Shown here piece by piece: positions 63,028-64,000 of a DNA stretch of 64,000 nt. Numbering within the stretch: the stretch's first letter is position 1; every line of letters begins with the position of its first letter. Under the pieces are notes generated by a model that worked only from the letters and a program-made list of their open reading frames with translations, had not been told where the DNA came from and did no database searches. Source of the stretch: Rhodococcus maanshanensis NBRC 100610 (GTDB taxonomy: Bacteria > Actinomycetota > Actinomycetes > Mycobacteriales > Mycobacteriaceae). Location: the NCBI RefSeq assembly GCF_001894865.1, contig NZ_BCXA01000002.1:1-64000 (forward strand), read 5' to 3'. The position numbers and the translations under genes are program-made.

Positions 63028-63750
63028 GTGGGAACTCTCCGCAGGACGTTCAATCGTTCCAGCTCGATCACCACCGCGCGTCGCCTGAAGGGCGCCACGG
63101 TCGCCGTCGCGACCGGCGCGATCCTGGTCGGAGGCATGCAGCTCGGATCCGCCACCGCGACCGCCGCTCCGATCGACCACCAGGCCTTCGCCGCAGTGCC
63201 CTTCCAGCTTCCGCAGGAACTGCTTCCTCAGGGAGCCCCCGCCGCACCCGCCCCGCTGCCCGAGATCACCGGCGCGCAGCAGTGGGTCAACGACCAGCTC
63301 CGCGCGCTCAACCCCGGCGGGTCGGCCGCTCCGTTCAAGGCTCGCACCGTTCAGCCCGTCAGCGGCGTCATGACCTCCGGCTACGGCGCTCGCTGGGGCT
63401 CGCATCACGGCGGCATCGACATCGGTGCCAACCTCGGTACCCCGATCATGTCCGCGGCCAACGGTGAGGTCATCTCCGCCGGCCCGGCCTCCGGCTTCGG
63501 GCTGTGGGTCCGCGTGCGTCACGACGACGGCACCGTCACCGTCTACGGCCACGTCAACGAGTACACCGTCAACGTCGGCCAGCGCGTCGAGGCCGGTCAG
63601 CAGATCGCGACCGTCGGCAACCGCGGTCAGTCCACCGGACCGCACCTGCACTTCGAGGTGTGGGACGCGAACGGTGTCCAGCTGGACCCGAGCGAGTGGC
63701 TGGCGGCCAACGGCGTCGCGGTGACCTGGGGCAGCGCCCCGGCCGCCTAG
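63028..63750 (+). CDS. M23 family metallopeptidase (LytM-like, secreted), second copy
   Basis: A 240-residue secreted peptidoglycan endopeptidase candidate. Signal peptide about residues 1-45 (hydrophobic core VAVATGAILVGGMQLGSATA, followed by an Ala cleavage region), a short Pro/Ala-rich linker, and an M23 domain with HHGGIDIGANLGTPI (HxxxD) and HLHFEVWDANG (HxH). It is a close paralogue of the protein at 55326, sharing almost the whole VISAGPASGFGLWVRV core, but lacks the long N-terminal extension. The start is GTG 63028 with GAGG upstream. A strong hairpin follows the stop. Confidence 0.9.
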   Translation: MGTLRRTFNRSSSITTARRLKGATVAVATGAILVGGMQLGSATATAAPIDHQAFAAVPFQLPQELLPQGAPAAPAPLPEITGAQQWVNDQLRALNPGGSAAPFKARTVQPVSGVMTSGYGARWGSHHGGIDIGANLGTPIMSAANGEVISAGPASGFGLWVRVRHDDGTVTVYGHVNEYTVNVGQRVEAGQQIATVGNRGQSTGPHLHFEVWDANGVQLDPSEWLAANGVAVTWGSAPAA

Positions 63751-63775
63751 GCGTCAGCCGAGGCTGAAGACCTCC

Positions 63776-63830
63776 ACGCGCGGGGCGTGGGCACGCTGTC
63801 GGACGACGGCGCTGCCCACGCCCCGCGCGT
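63776..63830. terminator. 18-bp perfect stem, bidirectional terminator candidate
   Basis: ACGCGCGGGGCGTGGGCA (63776-63793) is followed by its exact reverse complement at 63813-63830, with a 19-nt loop. It lies between the convergent M23 and WS/DGAT ends, so it can stop transcription from both sides. No U-tract is present, as is common in actinobacteria. Confidence 0.75.
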
Positions 63831-63838
63831 TCGGTGTC

Positions 63839-64000
63839 TCAGATGCCGACGGCGGTCTCGAGCGCCTGTAGTTCGGCGTCGAGGTGGCCGAGGATCGCAT
63901 CGAGGTCCGGCAGCGCCCGCCTGCACCCGGTCAGCCCGAACGCGATCGCGTCGTCGGAGCTGGTGCAGGTGATGTTCAGGGCCTGTCCGTCCTGCGGGAA
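63839..64000 (-). CDS. Second WS/DGAT acyltransferase, C-terminal end only
   Basis: The 53 visible residues read, from the edge, GQALNITCTSSDDAIAFGLT then PDLDAILGHLDAELQALE and stop. This matches the end of the WES_acyltransf C-terminal domain (G-x-LNIT...FGLT-x-D/C-R...PDLD). The 5' part, including the HHxxxDG active site, is outside the window. Two WS/DGAT genes within 3 kb suggest a lipid-storage lineage. Confidence 0.7.
   Translation of the reverse strand, partial: FPQDGQALNITCTSSDDAIAFGLTGCRRALPDLDAILGHLDAELQALETAVGI

Overview
The window is high-GC actinobacterial DNA, most likely from a Mycobacteriales genus of the Rhodococcus/Nocardia/Gordonia type. The backbone gene order prs-glmU-tRNA-Gln-TetR-mfd-mazG ... 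lpqU-eno-ftsB-DUF501-ppx is, from memory, the order of the Mycobacterium tuberculosis Rv1017c-Rv1026 region. Many genes overlap by 4 bp (ATGA/GTGA), GTG and TTG starts are common, several starts look leaderless, and the window carries WS/DGAT acyltransferases typical of lipid-storing actinomycetes.

Layout. 1-8.9 kb: housekeeping genes (prs, glmU, tRNA-Gln, two TetR regulators, mfd, mazG). 8.9-10.1 kb: an L-2-hydroxyglutarate oxidase. 10.4-42.8 kb: a large mosaic exopolysaccharide (EPS) locus on both strands. It holds two Wzx-like flippases, two Wzy-like polymerases, three Wzz-like chain-length proteins, about eight glycosyltransferase genes (two of them two-domain fusions), a GH16 lipoprotein, a DUF218 protein, gmd and fcl for GDP-L-fucose, two O-acetyltransferases, an SGNH pair, and a modified-sugar cassette (RmlC-like epimerase, SDR, PIG-L deacetylase, sugar-1-phosphate nucleotidylyltransferase, two C-methyltransferases). 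43.1-49.0 kb: two GyrI-like effector-binding proteins, a putative acyltransferase, an E1-like/nitroreductase fusion, and a GGDEF-EAL c-di-GMP protein. 49.1-50.7 kb: the polyprenyl glycosylphosphotransferase that would start EPS repeat-unit assembly.

50.7-55.1 kb: return to the backbone (lpqU-like lytic transglycosylase, enolase, FtsB/DivIC, DUF501, Ppx/GppA). 55.1-63.8 kb: two paralogous M23 peptidases whose 5' leaders share conserved blocks. Between them lie a tRNA-Leu, small membrane proteins, a hemerythrin protein with a SigF/SigB-type promoter, hypothetical genes and a WS/DGAT gene. A second WS/DGAT gene is cut by the right edge.

How it works together: sugar nucleotides are made by the gmd/fcl and cytidylyltransferase/C-methyltransferase cassettes. 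The glycosylphosphotransferase loads the first sugar on polyprenyl phosphate, glycosyltransferases extend it, and acyl groups are added. Wzx/Wzy/Wzz proteins then export and polymerise it. Both BY-kinase-like Wzz proteins have lost their P-loop lysine, so tyrosine-kinase control appears absent. The adjacent c-di-GMP gene is a candidate replacement control, but that is inference.
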